Shown piece after piece: positions 33,444 through 40,660 of a stretch of DNA of 51,711 nucleotides (the stretch's first letter is position 1; every line of letters starts with the position of its first letter). The notes beneath the pieces were generated by a model, which saw only the letters and a list, made by a program, of their open reading frames with translations, was not told the origin of the DNA and searched no databases. Made by a program: the position numbers and the translations under genes. This stretch comes from an uncultured Buttiauxella sp. (GTDB lineage Bacteria > Pseudomonadota > Gammaproteobacteria > Enterobacterales > Enterobacteriaceae), in assembly GCA_946480445.1 (NCBI GenBank), contig CAMLJN010000025.1, positions 1 to 51,711 on the forward strand, given 5' to 3'.

Positions 33444-34031
33444 TTTTTTCTCCTGTAATTTGTGGGCGACATACTACCCGCGCAGCCAATCCGCAGGCAA
33501 CAACCCATTCAGGAAACCATGCTGAAAAAGCGATGACGTGAGGAGCCTATATTTTCATCAAGCCGCTGACAGCATTGTGAGACTGCCGCTGATTTAGCGG
33601 AAAGCACCCCGACGCCGGGATCGCATATTGCGATTTAATCTGCTACGAAATTTGTGTCATTGGAAATGATAATCATAATGAGTCCAGTCAGGGCACTGAC
33701 AAGCATCCAGCCCTATTCATTAATCATTCACATTCCCACAGAGAAAGAAGCGATGAGATGACTCAGATGGGTTATTGAGGAATTCAATCCTTGTAGCTTA
33801 TGTTTTACCTCTCCCTGCGAGCACTTATTAAAAACACAAAGGTGCCACGGTCTTGCCGACTCATTACGCAGAAAACCCCGGCTGAACCTCAGGCGAATTA
33901 GCACAGCAATTTACGTTAAGAGTACGTTTTCGCGTGATTTTAAAACAAATTTTTTGGCTTTGTGCTACGGGTAAAATTCATCATTTCAGACGTGCTAACA
34001 TGCAAAAAAATGCCGGATGAGGCTTTCTGCT
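33444..34031. promoter_or_regulatory. Long gap before yecR with a Fur-like box
   Basis: A 588-base stretch with no convincing gene. The 19 bases at 33662-33680 (GGAAATGATAATCATAATG) match the Fur consensus at 15 of 19 positions. The nearest downstream rightward gene is yecR, over 350 bases away, so the target is open: a long leader, an unannotated small RNA, or yecJ on the other side. Nothing else structured was seen apart from an A/T-rich tract at 33935-33960. Confidence 0.55.
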
Positions 34032-34376
34032 ATGTATCGCTATTCCTTTATTCTTGCCGCTATGCTGTTAGCTGGCTGCACCGCCAGTAAAACGCCCGTC
34101 CCCGTCAAGGGCAGTGAAGTTGCAGGCGTGGTGCGCCTGGGATTCGATCTGGCGCCGCTGCAAACGGCAAAGGTCGACACTTACCTCGCACAATCTGCTG
34201 CCAGCCATCAGTGCCAGCAGTGGGGCTATATCGCCGCTTCGCCGTATGGGGAACCGATAAAAACATGTAGTCTGAGCAGCGGTGCTCTGTGTCTGAATCA
34301 AAAAGTGACCCTTGAGTACCAGTGCCGCGGTATCGGCATGGAGAAATACGTGCGGGATCGGATCATTGTGCAGTAA
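34032..34376 (+). CDS. yecR: YecR-family lipoprotein (114 aa)
   Basis: Lipoprotein with signal MYRYSFILAAMLLAGC; the lipobox LAGC puts the lipidated Cys at residue 16. The mature part has four further Cys (HQCQQWGYIAA, IKTCSLSSGALCLNQK, YQCRGIG) that could form disulfides. It is placed after yecJ as in E. coli, where yecR belongs to the flagellar regulon. The ATG at 34032 has GAGG 9 bases upstream; an ATG at 34017 is possible. Confidence 0.85.
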   Translation: MYRYSFILAAMLLAGCTASKTPVPVKGSEVAGVVRLGFDLAPLQTAKVDTYLAQSAASHQCQQWGYIAASPYGEPIKTCSLSSGALCLNQKVTLEYQCRGIGMEKYVRDRIIVQ

Positions 34377-34403
34377 TTTCTTAATTATAAAGACAGGTGA
34401 ATA

Positions 34404-34832
34404 ATGACATTTCATAAGGTCACAATGGCAGGCCTGCTTGCCTTAACCCTCGCGGGCTGTGTTCAGCCAGTTCCGCAGGCTCAGGCGCCTGCCGCGCTGT
34501 GCCAGGCAGATAATGCGATGACGCAAACCACGCTCTATTTTGGGCTGAGTCGTCCAGCCGGCGCCGATATTACCGCTACGGAGTGGCAACACTTTATCGA
34601 CAGCGACGTCACGCCGCGCTTTCGCGATGGGCTGACGGTGTTTGATGCCAAAGGGCAATGGCTCGGTAATGACGGGAAACTGGCGCGGGAGCAAAGCAAG
34701 GCGTTAATGCTGATTCATGGCAAAGATAAAGAAAGCGAGTCGAAGATTGAAACGCTGCGCGGTATTTATAAATCGCGATTTAAGCAGGATTCAGTAATGC
34801 GGGTCGATCTGCCCGTTTGCGTCCAGTTCTGA
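34404..34832 (+). CDS. DUF3574 lipoprotein (142 aa)
   Basis: Second lipoprotein, 27 bases after yecR and likely co-transcribed. Signal MTFHKVTMAGLLALTLAGC, lipobox LAGC. The mature domain is the DUF3574 type: TTLYFGLSRPAGADITATEWQHFIDSDVTPRF and REQSKALMLIHG (each read at about residues 46-75 and 94-105). Function unknown; periplasmic side of a membrane. It is not part of the E. coli order at this place. Confidence 0.85.
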   Translation: MTFHKVTMAGLLALTLAGCVQPVPQAQAPAALCQADNAMTQTTLYFGLSRPAGADITATEWQHFIDSDVTPRFRDGLTVFDAKGQWLGNDGKLAREQSKALMLIHGKDKESESKIETLRGIYKSRFKQDSVMRVDLPVCVQF

Positions 34833-34833
34833 C

Positions 34834-34862
34834 AAAACGGCGGGAAGCACTCCCGCCGTTTT
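34834..34862. terminator. Bidirectional terminator between DUF3574 and nupC-like genes
   Basis: Arms AAAACGGCGGGA (34834-34845) and TCCCGCCGTTTT (34851-34862), loop of 5, with T tails in both directions. It serves the convergent lipoprotein and transporter operons. Confidence 0.85.
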
Positions 34863-34868
34863 CTCTCT

Positions 34869-36050
34869 TCAGAGCACCAGCCCTGCAAACGCAGCGGAGA
34901 GCAAACTCACAAGCGTTGCGCCATAAACCAGCCGTAAACCATAGCGGGACACGACATTCCCCTGGCGTTCGTTCAGGCCCTTTATTGCCCCGGCCACAAT
35001 GCCAATGGAGGCAAAGTTAGCAAAGGACACCAGGAAGATGGACAGGATGCCCAGCCCGCGTGGCGTCAGCTCCGACATCACCTTTTGCAGCTCAATCATT
35101 GCAACGAACTCGTTGGCAACCAACTTGGTAGCCATAATACCCGCCGCCCGCAAAGCATCCTGCTGCGGGATCCCTACCAGCCAGGCAAAGGGATAGAAGA
35201 CATAGCCGAGCATTTGCTGGAAGCTTAGCCCAAAGATCACCGAAAACAGCGCGTTCAGGGCGCTGATCAGGGCGATAAAGCCAATCAGCATCGCCAGAAT
35301 AATCATCGCCACCTTAAAGCCCGCAAGAATATACTCGCCCAGCATTTCAAAGAAGCTTTGCGCCTCATGCAGCTTTTCGAGCTTCACTTCCGGCTCCTCT
35401 TCCGGCCCGCGAGGATTAATCACCGACAGGATGATAAAGGTGCTGAAAACGTTAAGGACCAGTGCCGCCACAACATACTTTGGCTCCAGCATTATCATAT
35501 ACGCGCCGACAATAGAAAGGGAGACGGTGGACATAGCGGTAGCCGCCATGGTGAACATCCGCCGCGAACTTAAATCGCCCAGAATTTGTTTGTAGGCGAT
35601 AAAGTTTTCCGACTGTCCGAGGATAAGCGAGCTGATGGCGTTAAAAGATTCCAGCTTGCCCATGCCGTTGACCTTCGACAGCAGCGTGCCGACAAGGCGA
35701 ATGATCCACGGCAGGATGCGAAAATGCTGCAAAATCCCGATCAGCGCCGAGATAAAGATTATCGGACACAGCACGCCAAGGAAGATAAAGGCCAGGCCCT
35801 GCTTGCTCATACCGCCGAAGACGAAGTCGCTCCCCTGCGCGGCGAAGGTCAACAGATGGCCGAAGAAACCTGAGACCCCGTTAATGATAAACAGGCCGCT
35901 GTCGGAGTGTAAAAAGAAGAAGGCCAGCGCCGCTTCAATCACGATCAGCTGAATCAGGTAGCGCAGGCGAAGCGCTTTACGATCGAAGCTCACCAGCCAG
36001 GCGAGGGCAAGGATAACCACAAGGGCGAGAAGAAAATGAAGAATATTCAT
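34869..36050 (-). CDS. NupC/CNT family nucleoside transporter (393 aa)
   Basis: Proton-coupled concentrative nucleoside permease of the inner membrane. About 8-10 hydrophobic segments are visible, with the CNT core motifs [13 protein letters not shown] (residue about 142, G-Q-S/T-E) and [16 protein letters not shown] (about 312, N-E-F), which bind nucleoside in the family, plus [13 protein letters not shown]. It resembles NupC and its YeiJ/YeiM paralogues, so I do not give a symbol. It has no counterpart at this place in E. coli, which has tyrP nearby. Confidence 0.9.
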   Translation of the reverse strand: MNILHFLLALVVILALAWLVSFDRKALRLRYLIQLIVIEAALAFFFLHSDSGLFIINGVSGFFGHLLTFAAQGSDFVFGGMSKQGLAFIFLGVLCPIIFISALIGILQHFRILPWIIRLVGTLLSKVNGMGKLESFNAISSLILGQSENFIAYKQILGDLSSRRMFTMAATAMSTVSLSIVGAYMIMLEPKYVVAALVLNVFSTFIILSVINPRGPEEEPEVKLEKLHEAQSFFEMLGEYILAGFKVAMIILAMLIGFIALISALNALFSVIFGLSFQQMLGYVFYPFAWLVGIPQQDALRAAGIMATKLVANEFVAMIELQKVMSELTPRGLGILSIFLVSFANFASIGIVAGAIKGLNERQGNVVSRYGLRLVYGATLVSLLSAAFAGLVL

Positions 36051-36405
36051 GGGTCTCAGACATCTGAAAAAAAACGTATTTAGCCACAGCCCTGTCGGCA
36101 GGTAAATGGCGGAGCTAAGATTATTTCTGCATATGATTTACTTATACCTTCATAGGCTTAGTCAAACCTGCGGCTGGATCATCGACGCTTTTATATTCAA
36201 AAATCGCCTTTAGCCTATTCAGGTGAAGCCACAGCGAAAAGAGAATGAATATTAATAACGTTATTTAAACTTATTTCAGAAAGGAAGGAGAATAATATTA
36301 GCAACCATTCTCATTACGAGAAATTAATTAACATTTCATTTGCAATACTGACATTAAAAAAATAAAGTAGCGTCACTATTAAATTGCAAAGATATGGAGA
36401 GCACG
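36051..36405. promoter_or_regulatory. Gap before ftnA with a partial Fur-like site
   Basis: The 355-base A/T-rich gap separates the divergent transporter and ftnA. Around 36316-36334 the sequence CAACCATTCTCATTACGAG has the TTCTCATTA half seen in many Fur sites. Fur with iron activates ftnA in E. coli. GGAGAG at 36394-36399 is the ftnA ribosome site. Confidence 0.45.
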
Positions 36406-36903
36406 ATGCTGAAAACAGAAATGGTCGAAAAACTTAACGAACAAATGAACCTGGAACTGTATTCCTCCCTGCTGTATCAGCAGATGAGCGCATGGTGCAG
36501 CTACCATAGCTTTGAAGGCGCATCAGCCTTTCTACGCCGCCACGCGCAGGAAGAAATGGAGCATATGCAGCGCCTGTTCGCCTATTTGACTGATACCGGG
36601 AATATGCCACGCATTAATGCCGTGCCAACCCCTTTTAGCGAATATTCTTCTCTGGATGCGTTATTTAATGCAACCTATGAACACGAACAGCTCATTACCA
36701 GCAAGATTAATGAGCTGGCGCACGCGGCTATGACCTCGCAGGACTATCCAACCTTTAATTTCCTGCAGTGGTACGTGGCTGAACAGCATGAAGAAGAAAA
36801 ACTCTTTAAATCCGTGCTGGATAAATTGAGTCTGGTGGGCAAAAGCGGCGAAGGTCTGTATTTTGTGGATAAAGAACTTGCCACGCTGGATACCCAGGCC
36901 TGA
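36406..36903 (+). CDS. ftnA: Non-haem ferritin FtnA (165 aa)
   Basis: Main iron-storage ferritin; oxidises Fe(II) and stores it as a mineral core in a 24-mer. Ferroxidase ligands are present: Glu in [12 protein letters not shown] (residue 17), E-E-M-E-H at about 49-53, Glu in ATYEHEQ (94), and the [11 protein letters not shown] block at about 122-132. The ATG at 36406 gives the standard 165 aa with GGAGAG upstream; the upstream in-frame ATG at 36394 is rejected. Confidence 0.96.
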   Translation: MLKTEMVEKLNEQMNLELYSSLLYQQMSAWCSYHSFEGASAFLRRHAQEEMEHMQRLFAYLTDTGNMPRINAVPTPFSEYSSLDALFNATYEHEQLITSKINELAHAAMTSQDYPTFNFLQWYVAEQHEEEKLFKSVLDKLSLVGKSGEGLYFVDKELATLDTQA

Positions 36904-36923
36904 GCTTACGCAAATTGAGTTAA

Positions 36924-36966
36924 GAGTCGGGCCGAGGCACCGGGTGCTCCGGCCCGACTCTTTTTT
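36924..36966 (+). terminator. Terminator after ftnA
   Basis: Arms GAGTCGGGCC (36924-36933) and GGCCCGACTC (36951-36960), followed by six T. The T run touches the stop of the convergent yecA. Confidence 0.9.
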
Positions 36967-37540
36967 AGTGCACTGCGGCAGGCTGCCTGTTTTGCCAGTA
37001 GGCAAGAATGTTCAGCGCGGCAGGCTTGATCTTCTCGATACTCTCGACGAAAGCTTCATGGGACAGGCTTTCCAGATCGGTAAATTTCTCCTCAAGCCCG
37101 TGCAGGGCAATCGGCTCCAGCTCGGCCACCAGTTCCTCCGGCAGCGGCGTGACTTCCCACAGCATCACACCGCGCATATACCCGAAGCACCACTCTTCCA
37201 CGATGGTAAACTCCTGCTCTTCCACCACGCTTACGCCAAACAGCGGCTCGTACTGTTCCGGGTAGCTGCTAAGACGCTCCGCGATATCGTGGATATGTCG
37301 GAAGGTCAGCGCCACAAATGTCTTCAGCTCCTCTTCCGAGTCCCAGAGCGGCTGGTCACCCTCGCCCCCCCAGAAGGCCGCAAAGGTGGCTTCCGGTCCC
37401 ACCTCTTTTGGCCCGGATAGAATAGCGGTCAGCAGGCCGTCCATTTCGGCGACATCCATAATCGAACGCTCCGTGGCGTGTTTGAGCAGCACGTCATCAA
37501 GCCATTCAATCTCTTCTTCTGTTAAAGGTCCCTGGTTCAT
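36965..37540 (-). CDS. yecA: YecA/YgfB family protein without SEC-C tail (191 aa)
   Basis: Homologue of E. coli YecA by position (between ftnA and the tRNA) and sequence: LTEEEIEWLDDVLL, VAEMDGLLTAILSGP, LTIVEEWCFGYMRG-like FTIVEEWCFGYMRG at about 116-129 and ALHGLEEKFTDLE. E. coli YecA continues with a zinc-binding SEC-C motif (CPCGSGKKFKQCC); here the protein ends in AYWQNRQPAAVH and the next bases are the ftnA terminator, with no remnant of the tail. YecA binds SecA/ribosome in E. coli; the contact through SEC-C would be absent. Confidence 0.9.
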   Translation of the reverse strand: MNQGPLTEEEIEWLDDVLLKHATERSIMDVAEMDGLLTAILSGPKEVGPEATFAAFWGGEGDQPLWDSEEELKTFVALTFRHIHDIAERLSSYPEQYEPLFGVSVVEEQEFTIVEEWCFGYMRGVMLWEVTPLPEELVAELEPIALHGLEEKFTDLESLSHEAFVESIEKIKPAALNILAYWQNRQPAAVH

Positions 37541-37641
37541 GTTTCTGCTCCTGTAGCGAAAGCGTGGTCATCCGGCGATGGCCGGTCAAGTAAGAGAAAT
37601 AATCAGGCAAGATAGCGGGAAGGGATATCGCAGGCAATAAA

Positions 37642-37661
37642 AAACCACCCGAAGGTGGTTT
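37642..37661 (-). terminator. Terminator of the tRNA-Leu transcript
   Basis: Minus strand AAACCACC-TTCG-GGTGGTTT followed by TTTTATT, 43 bases after the tRNA 3' end. It also carries a UUCG-type tetraloop. Confidence 0.88.
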
Positions 37662-37703
37662 ACACGACACTGCTTATCATTGATTTTATTCTTGTATTTC
37701 CCA

Positions 37704-37759
37704 TGGTGCCCGGGGCGGGACTTGAACCCGCACAGCCATAAGCCGAGGGATTTTAAATC
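37704..37759 (-). pseudogene. 3' remnant of tRNA-Leu(UAA), prophage 2 attachment site
   Basis: From the CCA end at 37704 back to GATTTAAAATCCCTCGGC, the sequence matches the 3' half of E. coli leuZ: T arm GGGTTCAAGTCCC, variable arm, and anticodon loop with TAA. Upstream of the anticodon stem the tRNA sequence stops and phage DNA begins, so the D arm and 5' acceptor strand are missing. A complete tRNA should exist at the other prophage end, rebuilt with the phage copy of this segment. Confidence 0.88.
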
Positions 37760-37796
37760 GTGCGCTAACCGTATATTTATCATTCAGTTAGCGCAC
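37760..37796. repeat. Inverted repeat next to the tRNA attachment core
   Basis: Perfect 10-base arms GTGCGCTAAC (37760-37769) and GTTAGCGCAC (37787-37796), spacer 17, start directly at the point where tRNA sequence ends. Likely recombinase or excision-factor binding sites of the prophage 2 attachment region. Confidence 0.65.
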
Positions 37797-37876
37797 ATTT
37801 TCATAACTAACACCTAATGTTTCACCTTTATTAATCAGATAGTTATGTGAGTCATGCATTGCTTATTACGACAAAA

Positions 37877-37919
37877 TTGACCTTATTATAAAACGCCGGT
37901 ACTGTATGCATACACAGTA
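37877..37919 (+). promoter_or_regulatory. LexA-controlled promoter of the dinI-like gene
   Basis: TTGACC (37877-37882), 17-base spacer, TACTGT (37900-37905). The -10 is inside the LexA box TACTGTATGCATACACAGTA (37900-37919), which has both CTGT and ACAG halves at consensus spacing. Confidence 0.88.
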
Positions 37920-37935
37920 AAGTGGAGGTCATGTT

Positions 37936-38202
37936 ATGTTCGTTGAACTCGTTTATGACAAACGTAATGTTGAAGGGTTGCCAGACGCTAAAGATCTCAT
38001 CCTGGCCGAGCTGAAAAAGCGAGTGCATGGGGTATTCCCTTCAGCTGAGGTTCGCGTTAAACCAATGCAGGCCAATGCCGTTAACAGCGATTGCACGAAG
38101 ACAGAGAAGGAAAAGATCAACCGTCTAATCGAGGAAATGTTTGAAGAGGCCGATATGTGGCTTATCTCTGAGTTTCCATCTGTTCGACAGGTTGGGCGAT
38201 AG
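37936..38202 (+). CDS. DinI-like SOS protein of prophage 2 (88 aa)
   Basis: DinI-family protein; DinI binds RecA filaments and modulates the SOS response. The family layout is visible: N-terminal strand FVELVYDKRN, then LILAELKKRVHGVFPSAEVRVKPMQAN and a C-terminal helix EKEKINRLIEEMFEEADMWL with acidic residues, as in DinI. GGAGG lies 7 bases before the ATG and a LexA box covers the promoter. A single-gene cassette with its own promoter and terminator at the prophage edge, so expressed in the lysogen on DNA damage. Confidence 0.9.
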   Translation: MFVELVYDKRNVEGLPDAKDLILAELKKRVHGVFPSAEVRVKPMQANAVNSDCTKTEKEKINRLIEEMFEEADMWLISEFPSVRQVGR

Positions 38203-38220
38203 TGCAATTTGTAAGGATCA

Positions 38221-38240
38221 CCCGGCCATCGAGCCGGGTT
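38221..38240 (+). terminator. Terminator after the dinI-like gene
   Basis: Arms CCCGGC (38221-38226) and GCCGGG (38233-38238), loop CATCGA, followed by TT. Nearly the same hairpin recurs at 39362-39385. Confidence 0.7.
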
Positions 38241-38469
38241 ATGCATTAGGTCGCAGAGATGCGGCCTTTATGACACAATAAAATTCATACTTCTCTTGAC
38301 AATTGCGTAACCAATTAATTGGAAAGGTTTTTTAGTTGTATACTAAACTCACATACATGTTATAATTACCTTACAGTTAAACACTGGCCATAAATACAGT
38401 ATTTCCGGAAGTGCTATACTTTTGGAGATGTATCCTATGGCTTAAATTCAAACTAAAAAGGAGGTGAAC
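38241..38469 (+). promoter_or_regulatory. Promoter region of the ImmA-membrane protein cassette
   Basis: A very A/T-rich 229-base stretch, unlike its neighbours. TATAAT at 38361-38366 with TTGTAT 19 bases upstream is one candidate promoter; TTGACA at 38296-38301 is another -35. Several imperfect palindromes (for example GTATACTAAACTC near 38338) could be operators. GGAGGTGAAC precedes the next ATG. Confidence 0.45.
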
Positions 38470-38952
38470 ATGCCTGTTAAAGCCGCTCAAAGCCTTCTTA
38501 GTAAATATCGCGAAGGTAAAAGTTCTCTCAGGCTCCCCATAGACCCGAGAGATCTAGCAAAGATCGAGGGTGTTAAGGTTATCGCTGACTCTTCACTAGA
38601 TGCTGAGAACATTTCCGGCGAGTTCAACTATGAAGGTTGGATTCCGGTCATAAAATATAACCCCAACGATTCCATCAAAAGGCAGCGATTTACAATTGCA
38701 CACGAATTGGGCCACCACATGCTTAAGCATGGGCATTCGTTCCGTGACAACAAAAAGAACTTTACTCTCCATGACTTTGATGCAAAGGAAGTGGCTGCGA
38801 ATAAATTTGCAGCAGAGCTTCTAATGCCTTCTGACGCTATCAGTGTCATGATTAAACAGAGAAATATCAGCAGCGTGGCAGAATTAGCAAAGATATTTGA
38901 CGTGTCAGTAGCTGCAATGAAATACCGTCTAGAAAATTTAGGGTACTTATAA
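38470..38952 (+). CDS. ImmA/IrrE family metallopeptidase (160 aa)
   Basis: Zinc protease with the motif FTIAHELGHHMLKHG (HExxH) at about residues 75-89 and a downstream EVAANKFAAELLMP, whose Glu should be the third ligand, exactly as in ImmA and IrrE proteins. Such enzymes cut phage-type repressors in other systems. The ATG at 38470 has a perfect AAGGAGGTGAAC site, better than a GTG at 38464. The next gene starts at the base after its stop. No helix-turn-helix partner is found beside it, so the substrate is unknown. Confidence 0.9.
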   Translation: MPVKAAQSLLSKYREGKSSLRLPIDPRDLAKIEGVKVIADSSLDAENISGEFNYEGWIPVIKYNPNDSIKRQRFTIAHELGHHMLKHGHSFRDNKKNFTLHDFDAKEVAANKFAAELLMPSDAISVMIKQRNISSVAELAKIFDVSVAAMKYRLENLGYL

Positions 38953-39363
38953 TTGGCGGATTTATCAGATGATGAGTTAGCAGAGACTACTACAGAAGTA
39001 ACCTCCGCTGAACTCGATGAACAACTAGAAGATACCAGACTAGCGCGAAGCTTTCGTAAGTGTTCATTCTGGGGAGCATGCGGTTTTACAGCTGTCTATC
39101 TTTTAGCCTTTTTGGTGTGGGCATGCGTTTTACTTCGCGGATTTATGCGGCATCCAAATTTTATGGATAACGGAAATCATCTGTGGACGATATGCCTGAT
39201 TACACTAGCAATCATCCCTACAACCATGGCTCTAGCCCTGCTCAGATTCGCATTCAAAGAACAAAATGAGGGCAAGAGTGAAAAAGATTTACCGAGCGTA
39301 TGGCTTCAACTAGCCAAAGAGTTAGCTGACGTTATCAAACAATATATTTCGAAAAAAGTGTAA
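38953..39363 (+). CDS. Two-helix membrane protein paired with ImmA protease (136 aa)
   Basis: Starts with TTG directly after the protease stop, so it depends on coupled translation. An acidic N-terminal region (LSDDELAETTTEVTSAELDEQ) leads to two membrane segments, CGFTAVYLLAFLVWACVLL (about 43-61) and LWTICLITLAIIPTTMALALL (about 77-97), then a soluble charged tail. No family recognised. With the protease it forms a two-gene cassette with its own promoter region and terminator. It may be an exclusion or toxin-type effector; this is inference. Confidence 0.78.
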   Translation: MADLSDDELAETTTEVTSAELDEQLEDTRLARSFRKCSFWGACGFTAVYLLAFLVWACVLLRGFMRHPNFMDNGNHLWTICLITLAIIPTTMALALLRFAFKEQNEGKSEKDLPSVWLQLAKELADVIKQYISKKV

Positions 39364-39385
39364 CCCGGCCACCGAGCCGGGTTTT
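39362..39385 (+). terminator. Terminator after the ImmA cassette
   Basis: Arms AACCCGGC (39362-39369) and GCCGGGTT (39376-39383) with loop CACCGA and a TTTT tail. The core differs from the one at 38221 by one loop base. Confidence 0.85.
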
Positions 39386-39397
39386 GCTGACTATCAA

Positions 39398-39673
39398 TTA
39401 TGACGACTGCATAACTTGCTGATTTTCATGCTCAGCAGCTTCATCAGGGCCGTAAAAATCAAGAGCCGATACCTTTATCTCATCTTCTGATTTTATGACA
39501 TACAGTAACGGACAGATGGGGAGGTGTGTATCAAACTCAGTAGTACAGCCATCCGGGAGCTTAGAGAAATCAAACGTATCGGTCTGCTCTCCTATTCTCA
39601 CTGTAAGCACGTCGCCGGCCGTGTTGTACTGAACTGTATAATCAGAGCGCTGTGGACTTAAAATTAGTTTCAT
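39398..39673 (-). CDS. Small protein after the tail fibre (91 aa)
   Basis: Separate gene downstream of the prophage 2 fibre. The ATG at 39673 (MKLILSPQRSDYTVQYN) has GAGG 6 bases upstream, right after the intended fibre stop at 39688-39690. The frame is open into the fibre gene only because the fibre is frameshifted. It is a beta-rich, acidic protein with TAGDVLTVRIGEQTDTFDFSKLPDG. Similar small genes follow fibre genes in other enterobacterial lambdoid prophages; no function is known. Confidence 0.78.
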   Translation of the reverse strand: MKLILSPQRSDYTVQYNTAGDVLTVRIGEQTDTFDFSKLPDGCTTEFDTHLPICPLLYVIKSEDEIKVSALDFYGPDEAAEHENQQVMQSS

Positions 39674-39687
39674 AGATACCTCAATAA

Positions 39688-40600
39688 TTAGAACCAGCGG
39701 CCAATGGCCGTTATATAGATCATGTCTGCGCCAGCGTAAGTGCCGGAATTGACGGCGTGGAAAGCGAACTGGCACGAACCCTGATTGCCGCACCAACTCT
39801 ATTCTGACGTTGTGCCCGTTGTTATTGATATGCCCGGAACAAAATGCAGGTGCGTAAAAACTTGCGGGGAATGGCACTGGATTCTGAGATGACCGGTAAC
39901 CGCCCAGTGTACCTGCGGCCGTCAGATTTTTATTTGTGGCATCTGCCGCCGCATATACCATCCGGCAAATTTGTGTACCGTCCGCAAAGCGAACGTATTC
40001 ACCGTTTGAATTTGCCCCCTTCTCAATTATTGCCCCCGTCGGTACGCCAGCCGATTGTGAAACGCGCCCTAGGATGTCGGAAACTGCAGAACTTCCCAAA
40101 CCGAGGTTTGAGCGGGCGCTGGCCGCCGTTGTTGCACCGGTTCCCCCCTGGGCTACAGGGACTGCACCGCCAACCTTATCTGCTTTATTCGCCATATCAT
40201 CAGTGAGCTTTTTAAAGCTGCTGATTGTCACCTGCGTGCCATCCGGCGCTGTAATGCTGATGCTGCCAGTCCCGGTCATTATCTGCTGCCATCCGTCCAT
40301 TTGAGACTGGTAGTAACTGAGCTGTGCACTAAGTCGGCGGGAAAAGTCAGGCACGCTGTCTACGTAAAATGACATGATTGCGTACACCTGCCCTGCGGGC
40401 ACAGTTCCCGCATCGCTCGTTAGCGTGATCTTCGTGCTGCTGTCCACGCTCGCAATCTCGTACATTTTTACAGTTCCGGCGGCAGGGATAAGCAAAGCCT
40501 GCCCTGCGCCTACACCCTGCTTATTATCGGACCAGTTCGTGCCGGTGCCGGTGACTGTCTTGCCGCTGACGGCTATCGTGCCGGTTTTGTACCAGGCCAT
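39688..40600 (-). pseudogene. Prophage 2 tail fibre with a frameshift near the C-terminus
   Basis: Short side-fibre-like protein. It opens with MAWYKTGTIAVSGKTVTGTG (phage fibre N-terminal domain) and has AVPVAQGGTGATTAASARSNLGL, the fibre hallmark. After NVRIEL (near 39797) the reading frame is off by one: the expected ending CGNQGSCQFAFHAVNSG...IGRWF continues in another frame to a TAA at 39688. A single missing base explains this. As it stands translation runs past that stop and fuses to the next gene, giving a 400-aa protein with a scrambled segment (VPVRFPRRQFRHLRWRR). Confidence 0.82.
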
Positions 40601-40660
40601 AGGTGACTCCTGAACTCAGATGTAAAAAAACTCGCCTGAGCGAGTGAATGAAGTGGTTTA

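Noticed and set aside
33678-33761. 27-codon frame starting in the Fur-like box
   Set aside because: No ribosome site and no recognisable product; starts inside the predicted operator.
37740-37800. Intact tRNA at the prophage 2 edge
   Set aside because: The acceptor 5' strand and D arm cannot be found; sequence upstream of the anticodon stem is unrelated to tRNA-Leu.
38430-38446. Five-codon frame (MYPMA) before the ImmA gene as a leader peptide
   Set aside because: GGAG precedes it, but there is no attenuator structure or conserved pattern to support it.
39398-40600. A single 400-aa tail fibre gene
   Set aside because: The C-terminal third after NVRIEL is out of the expected frame, and a separate gene with its own ribosome site starts at 39673. 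The long frame exists only because of a frameshift.
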